Shown here: one piece after another, positions 7,877-15,255 of the stretch
Numbering within the stretch: the stretch's first letter is position 1
How the letters are laid out: the number at the start of each line of letters is the position of its first letter
Made by a program: the position numbers and the translations under genes
The notes under the pieces: model-generated
Told to the model about the DNA's origin: nothing
The model's input: the letters and a program-made list of their open reading frames with translations, nothing else
The model's database searches: none
Source: Chloroflexi bacterium RBG_13_53_26
GTDB taxonomy: Bacteria > Chloroflexota > Dehalococcoidia > UBA2247 > RBG-13-53-26
Reading direction: 5' to 3'
Assembly (NCBI GenBank): GCA_001795035.1
Contig: MGMW01000057.1
Coordinates: 1-28,450 of the forward strand
Length of the DNA stretch: 28,450 nucleotides

Positions 7877-9475
7877 ATGGTCAAGAACAACGGGATTCCC
7901 GATCGCTGGGACATGGAGGTGGACCTGGTATCAGTTGGATCCAGCATGGGTGGACTCAGTGCTGCAATATACGGCCATGACCTAGGTCTGAGCACGGTAC
8001 TGATGGAGAAGTCAGGCGCTCTCGGTGGAGGCACAGCCCTTTCCGGGGGAGTGCTCTGGATTCCCTACAACCACCACATGATTGAGGCCGGGATCGCGGA
8101 CTCCAAAGACGAGGCTCTGACGCACATACGCCGCATCAGCCTGGGCCGGCACGATGAAGAGCAGGTGCATGCCTACCTGGACCACGGGCCGGAGGTCATC
8201 CGCTACCTGGAGGATCACACTCCCCTGAAACTGACTATCGAGAGCAGTCCCGACTACTACACCGATCTGCCCGGGGGCAAGGCGCGTGGCCGCCAGTTGT
8301 ATCCCGACCCGGCACTGATGATACCTATGCTGAAGGAGGTAGAGCAGACCCAACCTATACTGGCCAAGGTGAGGCGCGATCCTGTTCCCTTCTTTCTGGG
8401 ATTGCGTGACGTATGGGCCGAGGGGCGCGGCCTCATCGGCCCGTTGGCGCTGGCCTGCGCCGACCGGGGCATCAACATGCTCCTCGACACCCGGGCCAGA
8501 CAGTTGCTGGTCAAGGACGGTAGAGTCGTCGGCCTCCGCGCCGAGCAGGAAGGACGGGACTTCTTCATCAAAGCCAGGAAAGGAATCCTGCTGGCAACGG
8601 GTGGGTACGAATGGAATGACGAGATGAACAGACGATTCATGAACTGCTGCACTCTGTCTGCACTGACACCACACTCAAACGAGGGCGACGGGCACATCAT
8701 GGGTATGGAGGTTGGCGCCGCAATGGCCCTGATGGATCACTCCATATATCAGCCCACCATTCACGTCGAGGGCGAGGAAGTAGAAGGCAGACCATTCTAT
8801 CGGCCCATAGCCTATGGCTACCCCGGCAACATCATCGTCAACCGCCACGGCAGGCGCTGCTGCAACGAGTCATTCTACCCAGACATAGGCCGCGCCTTCT
8901 TCGCGTATGAGAAGGTGAACTCCGAGCTGGCCAATGCGCCGCTCTTCTGGATAGCTGACAAGGCCTGCGCCGGCAAGCTGGGCATCAGTGCGATGGCCAA
9001 GATCACCAAGAACCCCGACTGGCTGCACAAGGCTGACACCCTGCAAGAGCTGGCCAGCAAACTGGGTATCCCTGCAGACAACCTGGTGGAGACAGTGGAT
9101 CGATTCAACCGTTTCGCCAGTGAAGGCACTGATGCTGATTTCCATCGCGGGGAGACTACCTACCAGAAATGGTGGGGTAAAAGAATGTACCCTGACAAGG
9201 AACCTAATCCCACACTGGGATCACTGGAGACACCTCCCTTCTATGGATGCAAACTATACGTAGGCTCGGTGGGCAATCTGGGCGGCCTGGTGATCAACAA
9301 AAATGCCCAGGTGATCGATGCCGAAGGTGCGATTATCCCTGGCCTGTATGGTACCAGCAACACCACCGCACTGCTGTCACACGGCTTCGCCTACACCAGT
9401 GGTGCCTGCCAGGCAAAGAGCATGATCTTCGGGTACATTGCCGCCAGACACATGGCGAAGGTCGGCTTCAAGTGA
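7877..9475 (+). CDS. FAD-dependent oxidoreductase, KstD / fumarate-reductase flavoprotein family
   Basis: A 532-residue flavoprotein. The N-terminal dinucleotide site is at residues 17-35 (SVGSSMGGLSAA), and EKSGALGGGTALSGGVLWIP is the FAD-binding continuation seen in 3-ketosteroid-delta1-dehydrogenase and fumarate-reductase-like proteins. The C-terminus GLYGTSNTTALLSHGFAYTSGACQAKSMIFGYIAARH is the second FAD contact region of the family. The usual GxGxxG is GSSMGG here, so the second glycine is a serine. No signal peptide or heme-binding domain is present, so it is probably a soluble cytoplasmic dehydrogenase or reductase acting on a ketosteroid, enone or similar compound. The ATG at 7877 has GGGGAG upstream. 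It follows the SnoaL-like gene and probably shares its transcript. Confidence 0.9.
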   Translation: MVKNNGIPDRWDMEVDLVSVGSSMGGLSAAIYGHDLGLSTVLMEKSGALGGGTALSGGVLWIPYNHHMIEAGIADSKDEALTHIRRISLGRHDEEQVHAYLDHGPEVIRYLEDHTPLKLTIESSPDYYTDLPGGKARGRQLYPDPALMIPMLKEVEQTQPILAKVRRDPVPFFLGLRDVWAEGRGLIGPLALACADRGINMLLDTRARQLLVKDGRVVGLRAEQEGRDFFIKARKGILLATGGYEWNDEMNRRFMNCCTLSALTPHSNEGDGHIMGMEVGAAMALMDHSIYQPTIHVEGEEVEGRPFYRPIAYGYPGNIIVNRHGRRCCNESFYPDIGRAFFAYEKVNSELANAPLFWIADKACAGKLGISAMAKITKNPDWLHKADTLQELASKLGIPADNLVETVDRFNRFASEGTDADFHRGETTYQKWWGKRMYPDKEPNPTLGSLETPPFYGCKLYVGSVGNLGGLVINKNAQVIDAEGAIIPGLYGTSNTTALLSHGFAYTSGACQAKSMIFGYIAARHMAKVGFK

Positions 9476-9535
9476 CAACGCAGATGTGGCCACTGCAGAA
9501 TATGCCCTTTCCATGTATCTAATGCACAACAGGCC

Positions 9536-9564
9536 TTGACTTGCAGCAGACGTGATTGTACACT
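9536..9564 (+). promoter_or_regulatory. Probable promoter for the 85-residue membrane protein gene
   Basis: TTGACT (9536-9541), a 17-base spacer and TACACT (9559-9564). A second -10-like TATACT lies near 9596 without a -35 partner. Both are upstream of the start at 9701. Confidence 0.4.
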
Positions 9565-9700
9565 GCAGCCACCCAAAATCACCCGCGGTCGGGTTATACT
9601 AGAGGATGGTGTATCATCAAACCTGACTACACTCCATGATGGCCGGTTGACGACGGCTTGTACAGGACCAACGAGCAGAATAACTAAGAGGGGGAGCAAA

Positions 9701-9958
9701 ATGGGTATGACAGTCTACAATCCTGACGGCACCGTGGCATCAGTATTCACCGGTATCAAAAGAGAGAAGAATACACTGGTCTTGCAGCAACTGGCCCTGG
9801 GCCAGTTGCCAATGGATGTGATCATTACGCCAGAAGAGGCACTCAAGTCCATAAACATGGGATGCAGTCTGGGGCTGATCACATTCATCATACTCTTTCC
9901 ATTCTTCTTGATAAGATACAGGATGAGCAAGCCAAGCACAAAGACGGACAAAGCCTAG
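9701..9958 (+). CDS. Small single-pass membrane protein of unknown function
   Basis: An 85-residue protein starting MGMTVYNPDGTVAS. It has a polar N-terminal part of about 54 residues, one hydrophobic helix (about 55-72, CSLGLITFIILFPFFLI) and a short basic tail (RYRMSKPSTKTDKA). The basic tail after the helix predicts the C-terminus inside the cell. The start is ATG 9701 with a GGGGGAG site; the longer frame from 9536 adds 55 residues with no ribosome site and would include the promoter. I do not recognise the family. It sits between the flavoprotein and rhomboid genes and seems to have its own promoter. Confidence 0.7.
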   Translation: MGMTVYNPDGTVASVFTGIKREKNTLVLQQLALGQLPMDVIITPEEALKSINMGCSLGLITFIILFPFFLIRYRMSKPSTKTDKA

Positions 9959-10091
9959 GCTCTCTACAAGACTCTGCAATCCTGGCTCGAGAATCTTGCT
10001 TTCCGGATGGCCTACATAGATCGCCATTGGCAAGCGACTGTCCTCCAATGACAGCCTGGCTGAGCCTTTTCACACTGAATCTTTCCACCAG

Positions 10092-10120
10092 TTGAGAAAA
10101 GTCCGATTTTCCCCTATCCT
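10092..10120 (+). promoter_or_regulatory. Probable promoter for the rhomboid gene
   Basis: TTGAGA (10092-10097), a 17-base spacer and TATCCT (10115-10120), about 30 bases before the ATG at 10150. Confidence 0.45.
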
Positions 10121-10149
10121 AATAGAAATTCGGCTACTACGGATAATTG

Positions 10150-10785
10150 ATGAGAGACGACCGCGGCTTCTACGTCAGCGCAGTATGGTTTCTCATTATC
10201 ATCAATGTGCTGTTGTTTGTTGCCACCCTGTTGCAGCCAGTCTTCTTCCCTACCAAATACCAGCGAGACGAACTCTTTTACCGCCTGGCCTTGAAGCCAG
10301 CATATTTCACAGAGGAGCCCTGGACAATCGTCACCAGTATCTTTGTCCATGATGGCTTCCCGCACATTCTCTTCAACATGTTGGCGCTCTACTTCTTCGG
10401 AACCTATCTATCCGCACTGATAGGAGACGGGAAATTCCTCATCACTTACTTCCTGGGAGGACTACTGGGGGGGGCTTTCTGGATTCTATATGGTCTCTAT
10501 GCGCCCGGCGCAAACCCCTACATTGCAGTCGTTGGGGCATCAGGAGCCATCTTCGCCCTAGGAGGCGCACTGGCAGTGCTCCGTCCAAACGCCAAGGTTA
10601 TCGTCTTCCCCATACCAGCCCCTATGTCACTCTGGGTGGCAGTCATCGGAATCTTCTTGGTAATGACCTTCCTTTCCGTGTGGTTTCCCATATCCTGGCA
10701 GGCCCATCTGGGAGGCCTGGTCCTCGGCCTCATAGCCGGCCTCATCTTCAGGAGCCGACAACGTCCCTTCATCCGGCGGTACTAG
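10150..10785 (+). CDS. Rhomboid-family intramembrane serine protease
   Basis: A 211-residue polytopic membrane protein with about six hydrophobic helices. The rhomboid signature is intact: the HxxxN box HILFN (His72, Asn76), the catalytic Ser131 in GASG, and the catalytic His186 in AHLGG. Members cleave transmembrane helices of substrate proteins inside the membrane. The protein lacks the extra cytoplasmic domain of the GlpG class and is a minimal six-helix form. The ATG at 10150 is preceded directly by an in-frame TTG, and no clear Shine-Dalgarno is visible. Possible substrates nearby include the 85-residue single-pass protein just upstream, but adjacency is the only evidence. Confidence 0.93.
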   Translation: MRDDRGFYVSAVWFLIIINVLLFVATLLQPVFFPTKYQRDELFYRLALKPAYFTEEPWTIVTSIFVHDGFPHILFNMLALYFFGTYLSALIGDGKFLITYFLGGLLGGAFWILYGLYAPGANPYIAVVGASGAIFALGGALAVLRPNAKVIVFPIPAPMSLWVAVIGIFLVMTFLSVWFPISWQAHLGGLVLGLIAGLIFRSRQRPFIRRY

Positions 10786-10973
10786 ATCGAAGCTATCCCG
10801 CTTTCTGCCAATCTCCTCAGCAGACTTGAACTCCGCCGCCCAATTCGCATTTCACCCGCCAAACCATCTATAGTGAACTACGTTTCCAATGGCACAGCGA
10901 GGGATTGACATCCTGGATCCAACCATTGTCCTCGCGGGCAGCAGGTGCACTGTGTTATCATTTGGGTTTAGCA

Positions 10974-11315
10974 ATGCATGAACTAGCTGTCACGCAGAGC
11001 ATGTTGGACCTTGTGCTCGAAGAGGCAAACAAGACAGGATCGGGTAAGGTACAGAAGATCAATCTTGTCTTCGGAGAGCTGTCTGGCGTCGTCGGCGACT
11101 GTGTGCAGTTTTACTTCGAATTTCTGAGCAAGGGCACTCCTGCGGAGGGAGCATCCATCTCGTTCAAGAAGATCCCAACACAGGCGCGCTGCCGTGAATG
11201 CGGAGAGGTGTTCACACCCGAGGAATTTGACTGGGCCTGTCCTCAGTGTCACAGGGTCGGTGTGGAGATCACAGCGGGCAAGGAACTGTACGTCGAGAGT
11301 ATTGAGGTGGAGTAA
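10974..11315 (+). CDS. hypA: Hydrogenase nickel incorporation protein HypA
   Basis: A 113-residue protein matching HypA in length and motifs. It starts MHELAVTQSM, where His2 and the free N-terminus bind nickel, and carries a zinc site of Cys73, Cys76, Cys89 and Cys92 (CREC and CPQC). It delivers nickel to the large subunit of NiFe hydrogenase with HypB. The start must be ATG 10974 because the MHE N-terminus is functional; an upstream in-frame ATG at 10905 would bury it. The ribosome site is weak. It is followed after two bases by hypB. No hydrogenase structural gene is in the window, so its target lies elsewhere. Confidence 0.96.
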   Translation: MHELAVTQSMLDLVLEEANKTGSGKVQKINLVFGELSGVVGDCVQFYFEFLSKGTPAEGASISFKKIPTQARCRECGEVFTPEEFDWACPQCHRVGVEITAGKELYVESIEVE

Positions 11316-11317
11316 GA

Positions 11318-11992
11318 ATGGAGATAAAGGTTCTGAAAGATATCCTGAGTGCCAACGACCAGATCGCACAGAAAAATCGGGCGCTGCTGGAGAACAAACA
11401 GGTGTTCACCATCAACATCATGTCCTCACCCGGGGCTGGAAAGACCAGCCTCATCCTGGAAACCATAAGGAAACTGAAGAACAAAGTCAGCATGGGCGTT
11501 ATCGAAGGAGACATAAGCTCTACTATCGACGCCGAAAAGGTGAAAAGGGAAAAGGTGCCAGTATTGCAGATAAATACCGGCGGTGAATGTCACCTGGAGG
11601 CTGTGATGGTGAACCGAGCCCTGGACAATCTGCCCCTGGATGACATCGGCCTCTTGTTCATCGAAAACGTGGGCAACCTCGTCTGTCCTGGGGAGTTCAA
11701 ACTGGGAGAGGATAGAAAGGTGCTGATCCTGAGCGTACCCGAGGGAGATGACAAGATATACAAGTATCCTTTGCTGTTTCACCTGGCAGATGCCGTAGTG
11801 ATAAACAAGATTGACCTTCTGCCCTACACAAAATTCGACCTCGAGGGATTCTCCCTGGCACTCAAGGGGATCAATCAGAAGGCCAGGTTATTCCAGGTGT
11901 CCTGCACTACCCATGAAGGCATCGAGGATTGGACCGACTGGGTTTTGTCCAGTATGCAGCGTCGGAAGAGGACAAGCCGCAAGAAGTCGTAG
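11318..11992 (+). CDS. hypB: Hydrogenase nickel incorporation GTPase HypB
   Basis: A 224-residue SIMIBI-class GTPase. The P-loop is SSPGAGKT (36-43), the metal site at the dimer interface includes Cys91-His92 in TGGECHLEA, a conserved cysteine lies in ENVGNLVCP (Cys123), and the G4 motif is NKID (163-166). The N-terminal CxxCxC high-affinity nickel motif and the His-rich stretch of some HypB proteins are absent, so this is the short form. It powers nickel transfer from HypA to the NiFe hydrogenase large subunit. It starts two bases after the hypA stop, so the two are translationally coupled. Confidence 0.96.
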   Translation: MEIKVLKDILSANDQIAQKNRALLENKQVFTINIMSSPGAGKTSLILETIRKLKNKVSMGVIEGDISSTIDAEKVKREKVPVLQINTGGECHLEAVMVNRALDNLPLDDIGLLFIENVGNLVCPGEFKLGEDRKVLILSVPEGDDKIYKYPLLFHLADAVVINKIDLLPYTKFDLEGFSLALKGINQKARLFQVSCTTHEGIEDWTDWVLSSMQRRKRTSRKKS

Positions 11993-12021
11993 AAGCTGTG
12001 GGCTATCCCACCGGCGAGCTA

Positions 12022-12126
12022 CTAGAATACACCCAAGAGAACAAGAGCAATCAACACTACCCCAAGGATTGCCGCTATCACACTGGACGTACAACCTGAC
12101 AAACAGCCATCCACATCAGGAGGCAT
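12022..12126 (-). CDS. Candidate 34-residue membrane peptide
   Basis: A short minus-strand frame from ATG 12126 to TAG 12022. The peptide has a short acidic head (MPPDVDG), Cys8 and Cys12 spaced CxxxC, then one unbroken hydrophobic helix from Val16 to the C-terminal Phe34. A strong Shine-Dalgarno, GAGGTG, stands eight bases upstream. It lies downstream of the methyltransferase gene on the same strand and before the convergent hypB. Function is unknown. The helix plus a well-placed ribosome site argue for a real gene, but at this length chance is possible. Confidence 0.4.
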   Translation of the reverse strand: MPPDVDGCLSGCTSSVIAAILGVVLIALVLLGVF

Positions 12127-12199
12127 CGCTTTTGCACCTCATGGCTCTCTCTCGGTTTGGCACATCATAGCATGATCTAATGATCCAAAATCAAAACAG

Positions 12200-13105
12200 T
12201 CACTGCTTGGCCTTCACCGCGGCATGAACAAACCCGCAGAGACGGAGCACCCTCCTACCATGGCCTACCCCTCTGAAATAGGCGTTCTCGAGGTATTCAC
12301 CAGTCACTTCCTCTATCTGCCAGAATCCCTTCTGGGAAAGGAACTCCCCAATATTCCCTTCCTCTATCCCAAAGGTAAAGGGTTCGTCCGTAAGTGGCTC
12401 ATCAAGTAGTTCATAGGCTTTCCTTACCGCCTCTATCCTTTGTACTCCTTCCATCTCCGAGGTTCCATCCACAAATGACTTGAACAGGTAGTCGAATATG
12501 ATACAACTGTCCTTACCAGAATTGTTGGCCACGAAGGTCAGAGTATCATCAACCGCTTGCGGAGTAAGGTACATCGTCACGCCTTCCCAGATGAAACACG
12601 TCTTCAGGTTCTTCTCATAGCCACTTTCAAACAACCTGTCGAGCTTTTCTCTCTCGAAATCGATAGGGACATAGGCGACGTTACCCGGAAGAGAACCGAA
12701 TATCTTCTTCACCTTTGCCATCTTCACTTTCTGAGTAGCCGGGTGATCCACCTCGAAGACCTTGACTTTGCCATCCAGTCCATCGAATCTGTAGGCTCGG
12801 GAATCATAGCCAGCTCCCAGGATGACCAGTTGATCGATCCCAGCGGCAATGCACTCCCTCAGGTAGTCATCGATGTACCTGACACGGCCGATTATGTCGC
12901 CGGCCAAGCCAGGGACCAATCGTTCAACAACCCATAACGCGACCATTCTCAGGAACCCACTGTTGACAAGGAGTCTGAACCTGGTACCGATAAACTCCCT
13001 TGCCAGAGGGTCATAGCAGACCCGTTCATTCTCAGGCCTCAGAGACTCAGCCGCCCTCAAGGCAGTGACTGCCTCTGCGGTTATGCTCGGGATGCCCTGC
13101 TTCAC
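12200..13105 (-). CDS. SAM-dependent methyltransferase, leucine-carboxyl-methyltransferase (LCM) family
   Basis: A 301-residue class I methyltransferase of the LCM/TIGR00027-like group, whose members methylate small-molecule hydroxyl or carboxyl groups. Motif I is DQLVILGAGYDSRAYRF (about 91-107), followed by an acidic loop KVFEVDHPATQ at the end of strand 2 and the group-specific CFIWEGVTMYLTPQAVDDTL. The N-terminal SITAEAVTALRAAES and YDPLAREF are also typical. The start is GTG 13105, with GAGG 11 bases upstream; there is no ATG in a suitable place. A TATAAT at 13136-13131 in an extended -10 context lies just upstream. The substrate is unknown; neighbours give no biosynthetic cluster. Confidence 0.88.
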   Translation of the reverse strand: MKQGIPSITAEAVTALRAAESLRPENERVCYDPLAREFIGTRFRLLVNSGFLRMVALWVVERLVPGLAGDIIGRVRYIDDYLRECIAAGIDQLVILGAGYDSRAYRFDGLDGKVKVFEVDHPATQKVKMAKVKKIFGSLPGNVAYVPIDFEREKLDRLFESGYEKNLKTCFIWEGVTMYLTPQAVDDTLTFVANNSGKDSCIIFDYLFKSFVDGTSEMEGVQRIEAVRKAYELLDEPLTDEPFTFGIEEGNIGEFLSQKGFWQIEEVTGEYLENAYFRGVGHGRRVLRLCGFVHAAVKAKQ

Positions 13106-13129
13106 GTCTTATGGAACCTCAGTGGGCGA

Positions 13130-13141
13130 CATTATACCACC
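13130..13141 (-). promoter_or_regulatory. Extended -10 promoter of the methyltransferase gene
   Basis: On the minus strand the 12-mer GGTGGTATAATG contains TGnTATAAT, the extended -10 element, with no convincing -35. The same 12-mer occurs upstream of the YkgJ-like gene (13818-13829). Confidence 0.45.
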
Positions 13142-13385
13142 CGAGTCTCCCATGGACGCAAACGAGAACCCAGACGCCAGAGCCAACTCTGTGGAAATCT
13201 GGAGGTTGGGGTATGGCGCGAAACTCCCTATGGCTGTACACGACCCAGATTACATCGTAGAGGACGAGGACAGCTTGAGGCTTTGTCGACGGCTCGAACA
13301 AAGCAAGTATTGAGCGGCTATACGGAGCTGAGATGAGAGTCCAGCCATAGCTTGAAAAGGGGTGCGCGGCCCTGAACACACCGAT

Positions 13386-13787
13386 TCATCCCACTACCTG
13401 ATCAAACACTTTTTTCAAACCATTCACGCCATGGAAAGGCACGCCTCTCTTGCCAGCACCAAATGCCCTTTCACACCAGAACTTCTCGCATATCTGCGGT
13501 TTGGTGTCATGAATGGCACAAGCATACTTGCCCCGGCCAAATCTCGTCAAGAAGGGGCAATGTTTCAGATTCTCCCCAGTCTCAGGGTCTATCCAGTCTA
13601 TCCAGACATCCCACTTGCCTTCACAATCACCGGGCACCCTACACAGCCAAACATAACGCAGGATATCGTACCGTCCCTGGCTTCTCCATCGGCCATAGTC
13701 CTCGGGCATCATGGTGAATCCAGATCCCTGCACCAGACAACATTTGCCGCATCTGGAACACACCGGCATCTTCTGAGGTTTTCTCAT
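13386..13787 (-). CDS. YkgJ-like cysteine-cluster protein (putative Zn/Fe-chelating domain)
   Basis: A 133-residue protein with the YkgJ/CxxCxxCC-type pattern. The N-terminus reads CSRCGKCC, followed by a middle CEGKW, then CPFL, CAIHDTKPQICEKFWC. This spacing is typical of the family (PF03692), which is thought to bind zinc or an iron-sulfur cluster; its biochemical role is not settled. I chose ATG 13787 (MRKPQKMPVCSRCGKCC) because the upstream ATG at 13820 falls inside a TATAAT box that looks like the gene's promoter; the longer form would have 144 residues. It stands alone between the methyltransferase and the M52 protease on the same strand. Confidence 0.82.
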   Translation of the reverse strand: MRKPQKMPVCSRCGKCCLVQGSGFTMMPEDYGRWRSQGRYDILRYVWLCRVPGDCEGKWDVWIDWIDPETGENLKHCPFLTRFGRGKYACAIHDTKPQICEKFWCERAFGAGKRGVPFHGVNGLKKVFDQVVG

Positions 13788-13817
13788 CACAATTGTGCTC
13801 ACCACGACATCTCGAAC

Positions 13818-13829
13818 CATTATACCACC
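13818..13829 (-). promoter_or_regulatory. Extended -10 promoter of the YkgJ-like gene
   Basis: Second copy of the 12-mer GGTGGTATAATG on the minus strand, giving TGnTATAAT. Transcription would start near 13812, upstream of ATG 13787 but downstream of ATG 13820, and this decides the gene start. Confidence 0.4.
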
Positions 13830-14029
13830 AACGACAAGAGCCGCTCAGATATAAATCTGCCAATAGCCCACCGTCGTGAAGTTGCTGCACCGATCCTGCG
13901 TTATCCTTCCTACAGCCAAAGGAGTTGGACGGGGCAACACCCGGGATGAGACTTGAAGGGAGAATCAACAATAATGCAAGACGGCTGACAAGTTCAGAAA
14001 CAAGATCAAGCTTGATGCAGTCTTCAGAG

Positions 14030-14497
14030 CTACATCCCGGGCATGGTCTTCAACTCCTGAAGCACTAGGCTGGTGACCACCGGGATAGCGCTCTCCACCT
14101 CCGGCGTGCACCCTTCGCGGAAAGTGGTGATGTCGGCGACCTCAATAGCAAAGATAATGACCTCCTGGGGCATCTCAATGCCAAGTCGGCGCCCCAACTC
14201 CAGAGCGGTGGCCAAATCAACGTCATGGAGCGTTGCACAGTGAAGGGGACCAGGCAGATCCCCCAGACCCAACCGGTAGACTTGACCGGGTTTCCCATCC
14301 CTGGTCTGGATGGCATCAACGACGATGATTCGCTGATACCCCGCGATCAAATCCAGCAGTCCAAGACCAGCAGCACTGGTTTCCGCCACCGCCACCTCCG
14401 GTCCGAACACCTCGTCCTTCAACGCTTCCGCAATCCTTATCCCTACCCCATCATCGGCACATATCGGATTCCCCAGGCCCAAAACCAGTGTTCTCAA
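14030..14497 (-). CDS. Hydrogenase maturation endopeptidase (M52 family, HycI/HupD-like)
   Basis: A 155-residue protein of the M52 family that cleaves the C-terminal extension of NiFe hydrogenase large subunits after nickel insertion. The signature GLGNPICADDGVG is at 7-19. Nickel-sensing ligands correspond to Asp16, Asp61 (VVDAIQT) and His91 (LHDVDL). I place the start at TTG 14497 (MRTLVLGLGNP), where GGAGG stands eight bases upstream and which gives the usual family N-terminus; ATG 14518 lies upstream of that ribosome site and would add seven residues. Together with hypA and hypB it points to a NiFe hydrogenase encoded elsewhere in the genome. The specific target (Hyc, Hup or other) cannot be told. 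Confidence 0.93.
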   Translation of the reverse strand: MRTLVLGLGNPICADDGVGIRIAEALKDEVFGPEVAVAETSAAGLGLLDLIAGYQRIIVVDAIQTRDGKPGQVYRLGLGDLPGPLHCATLHDVDLATALELGRRLGIEMPQEVIIFAIEVADITTFREGCTPEVESAIPVVTSLVLQELKTMPGM

Positions 14498-14574
14498 GAC
14501 TACAGCCTCCAAGTCCATCTACTGCCTGAAGCTTGCCAGCCACCTTCACAGCAGAATGCAGCCTAAAACAACTG

Positions 14575-14598
14575 GGGGGCAGTCCGCAGGCTGCCCCC
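14575..14598 (-). terminator. Probable intrinsic terminator after the FmdB-like gene
   Basis: An 8-bp perfect stem, GGGGGCAG and CTGCCCCC, around an 8-base loop. On the minus strand it is followed by a short T-rich stretch (GTTGTTTT). It lies about 90 bases past the stop of the zinc-ribbon gene at 14690 and before the M52 protease start, so that protease may be transcribed mainly by readthrough or from its own promoter. Confidence 0.5.
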
Positions 14599-14689
14599 TA
14601 TTCATCAAGCTATCAGTGCATATCAGCCCCGTGAAGGATTTGCGCTGCCACCACCAATTGATCCCTGGCCTCGAGGTTAGGACGTAGCT

Positions 14690-14920
14690 CTATCCACCGC
14701 AACTGCTGCAACTGGCAGCCGAACAGCCGCTGCAGGAGGAGCCGCCAATAGGCGTGGACAAGCCGTTACCACCCTTGGAGTACGAGGCGAATCGGGAAAC
14801 CGCTCGCTGGGCTATCTTATCGCAGCGTGGACATGGAGCCCCATCACTCGATCGTGAAAGAGGGCGAAGTAGCTCAAATCTTACACCACAGTCAGGGCAA
14901 CAGTATTCGTAGACAGGCAT
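14690..14920 (-). CDS. FmdB-family zinc-ribbon protein
   Basis: A 76-residue protein starting MPVYEYCCPDCGVRFELL, the FmdB/CxxC-CxxC zinc-ribbon signature, with the second pair in APCPRCDK. The C-terminus is a Gly/Ser/Cys tail (SSCSGCSAASCSSCGG), common in this family. The start is ATG 14920 with GGAG upstream; an in-frame ATG at 14944 adds eight residues and is less likely. The family is named after a putative formamidase regulator, but its role is unproven; it recurs near C1-metabolism and stress genes. A second FmdB-type gene is at 22677-22964. Confidence 0.9.
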   Translation of the reverse strand: MPVYEYCCPDCGVRFELLRPLSRSSDGAPCPRCDKIAQRAVSRFASYSKGGNGLSTPIGGSSCSGCSAASCSSCGG

Positions 14921-14960
14921 ATCTATTTCTCCGGAGATGCACATCGTCAGACCAGCGCAT

Positions 14961-15221
14961 CTAAGCTTCCACCGCTACTACCTCTTTGATTTCAGGCATC
15001 TCCTCCTTGATCTGTTCCTCAAGCAACAACAGAACAGTCTCCTGAGAAATACCGGCAGCGCAAGCCGAAGGAATCACCCTCACCTCAACCACCCCATCCC
15101 GGATGGTCACCAGTTCCACAATGTTTACCCCAAAAGCAGGTCTCACCTTATCTATAATCTTCTCTACTCTATCTTCGATCTTCACTCCAGCTACCCCTAG
15201 AATTCCCTCAAATGGATTCAC
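14961..15221 (-). CDS. NifU-like domain protein lacking the second cluster cysteine
   Basis: An 86-residue protein that aligns by eye with the NifU C-terminal domain next to it: VEKIIDKVRPAFGVNIVELV, then a beta-strand pair, then EEQIKEEMPEIKEVVAV. The CxxC that binds a 4Fe-4S cluster is reduced to CAAG (Cys54, Gly57), so cluster binding by the usual CxxC pair is not possible. The start given is GTG 15221; GTG 15185 (MKIEDRVEKI) is equally plausible, has AGGGG eight bases upstream and would better match the neighbour's N-terminus. It follows the intact NifU-like gene by 34 bases on the same strand and looks like a diverged duplicate. Confidence 0.8.
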   Translation of the reverse strand: MNPFEGILGVAGVKIEDRVEKIIDKVRPAFGVNIVELVTIRDGVVEVRVIPSACAAGISQETVLLLLEEQIKEEMPEIKEVVAVEA

Positions 15222-15255
15222 TCGCAGCCTGGTGAAATCACCCTCTCATGACCAG

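Noticed and set aside
8012..8674. 220-residue minus-strand open frame inside the flavoprotein gene
   Set aside because: It is antisense to a clear KstD-like protein, has no ribosome site and no recognisable motif.
13119..13379. Open frames on both strands between the methyltransferase and the YkgJ-like gene
   Set aside because: No ribosome site and no coherent domain or membrane pattern; they also cover the methyltransferase promoter.
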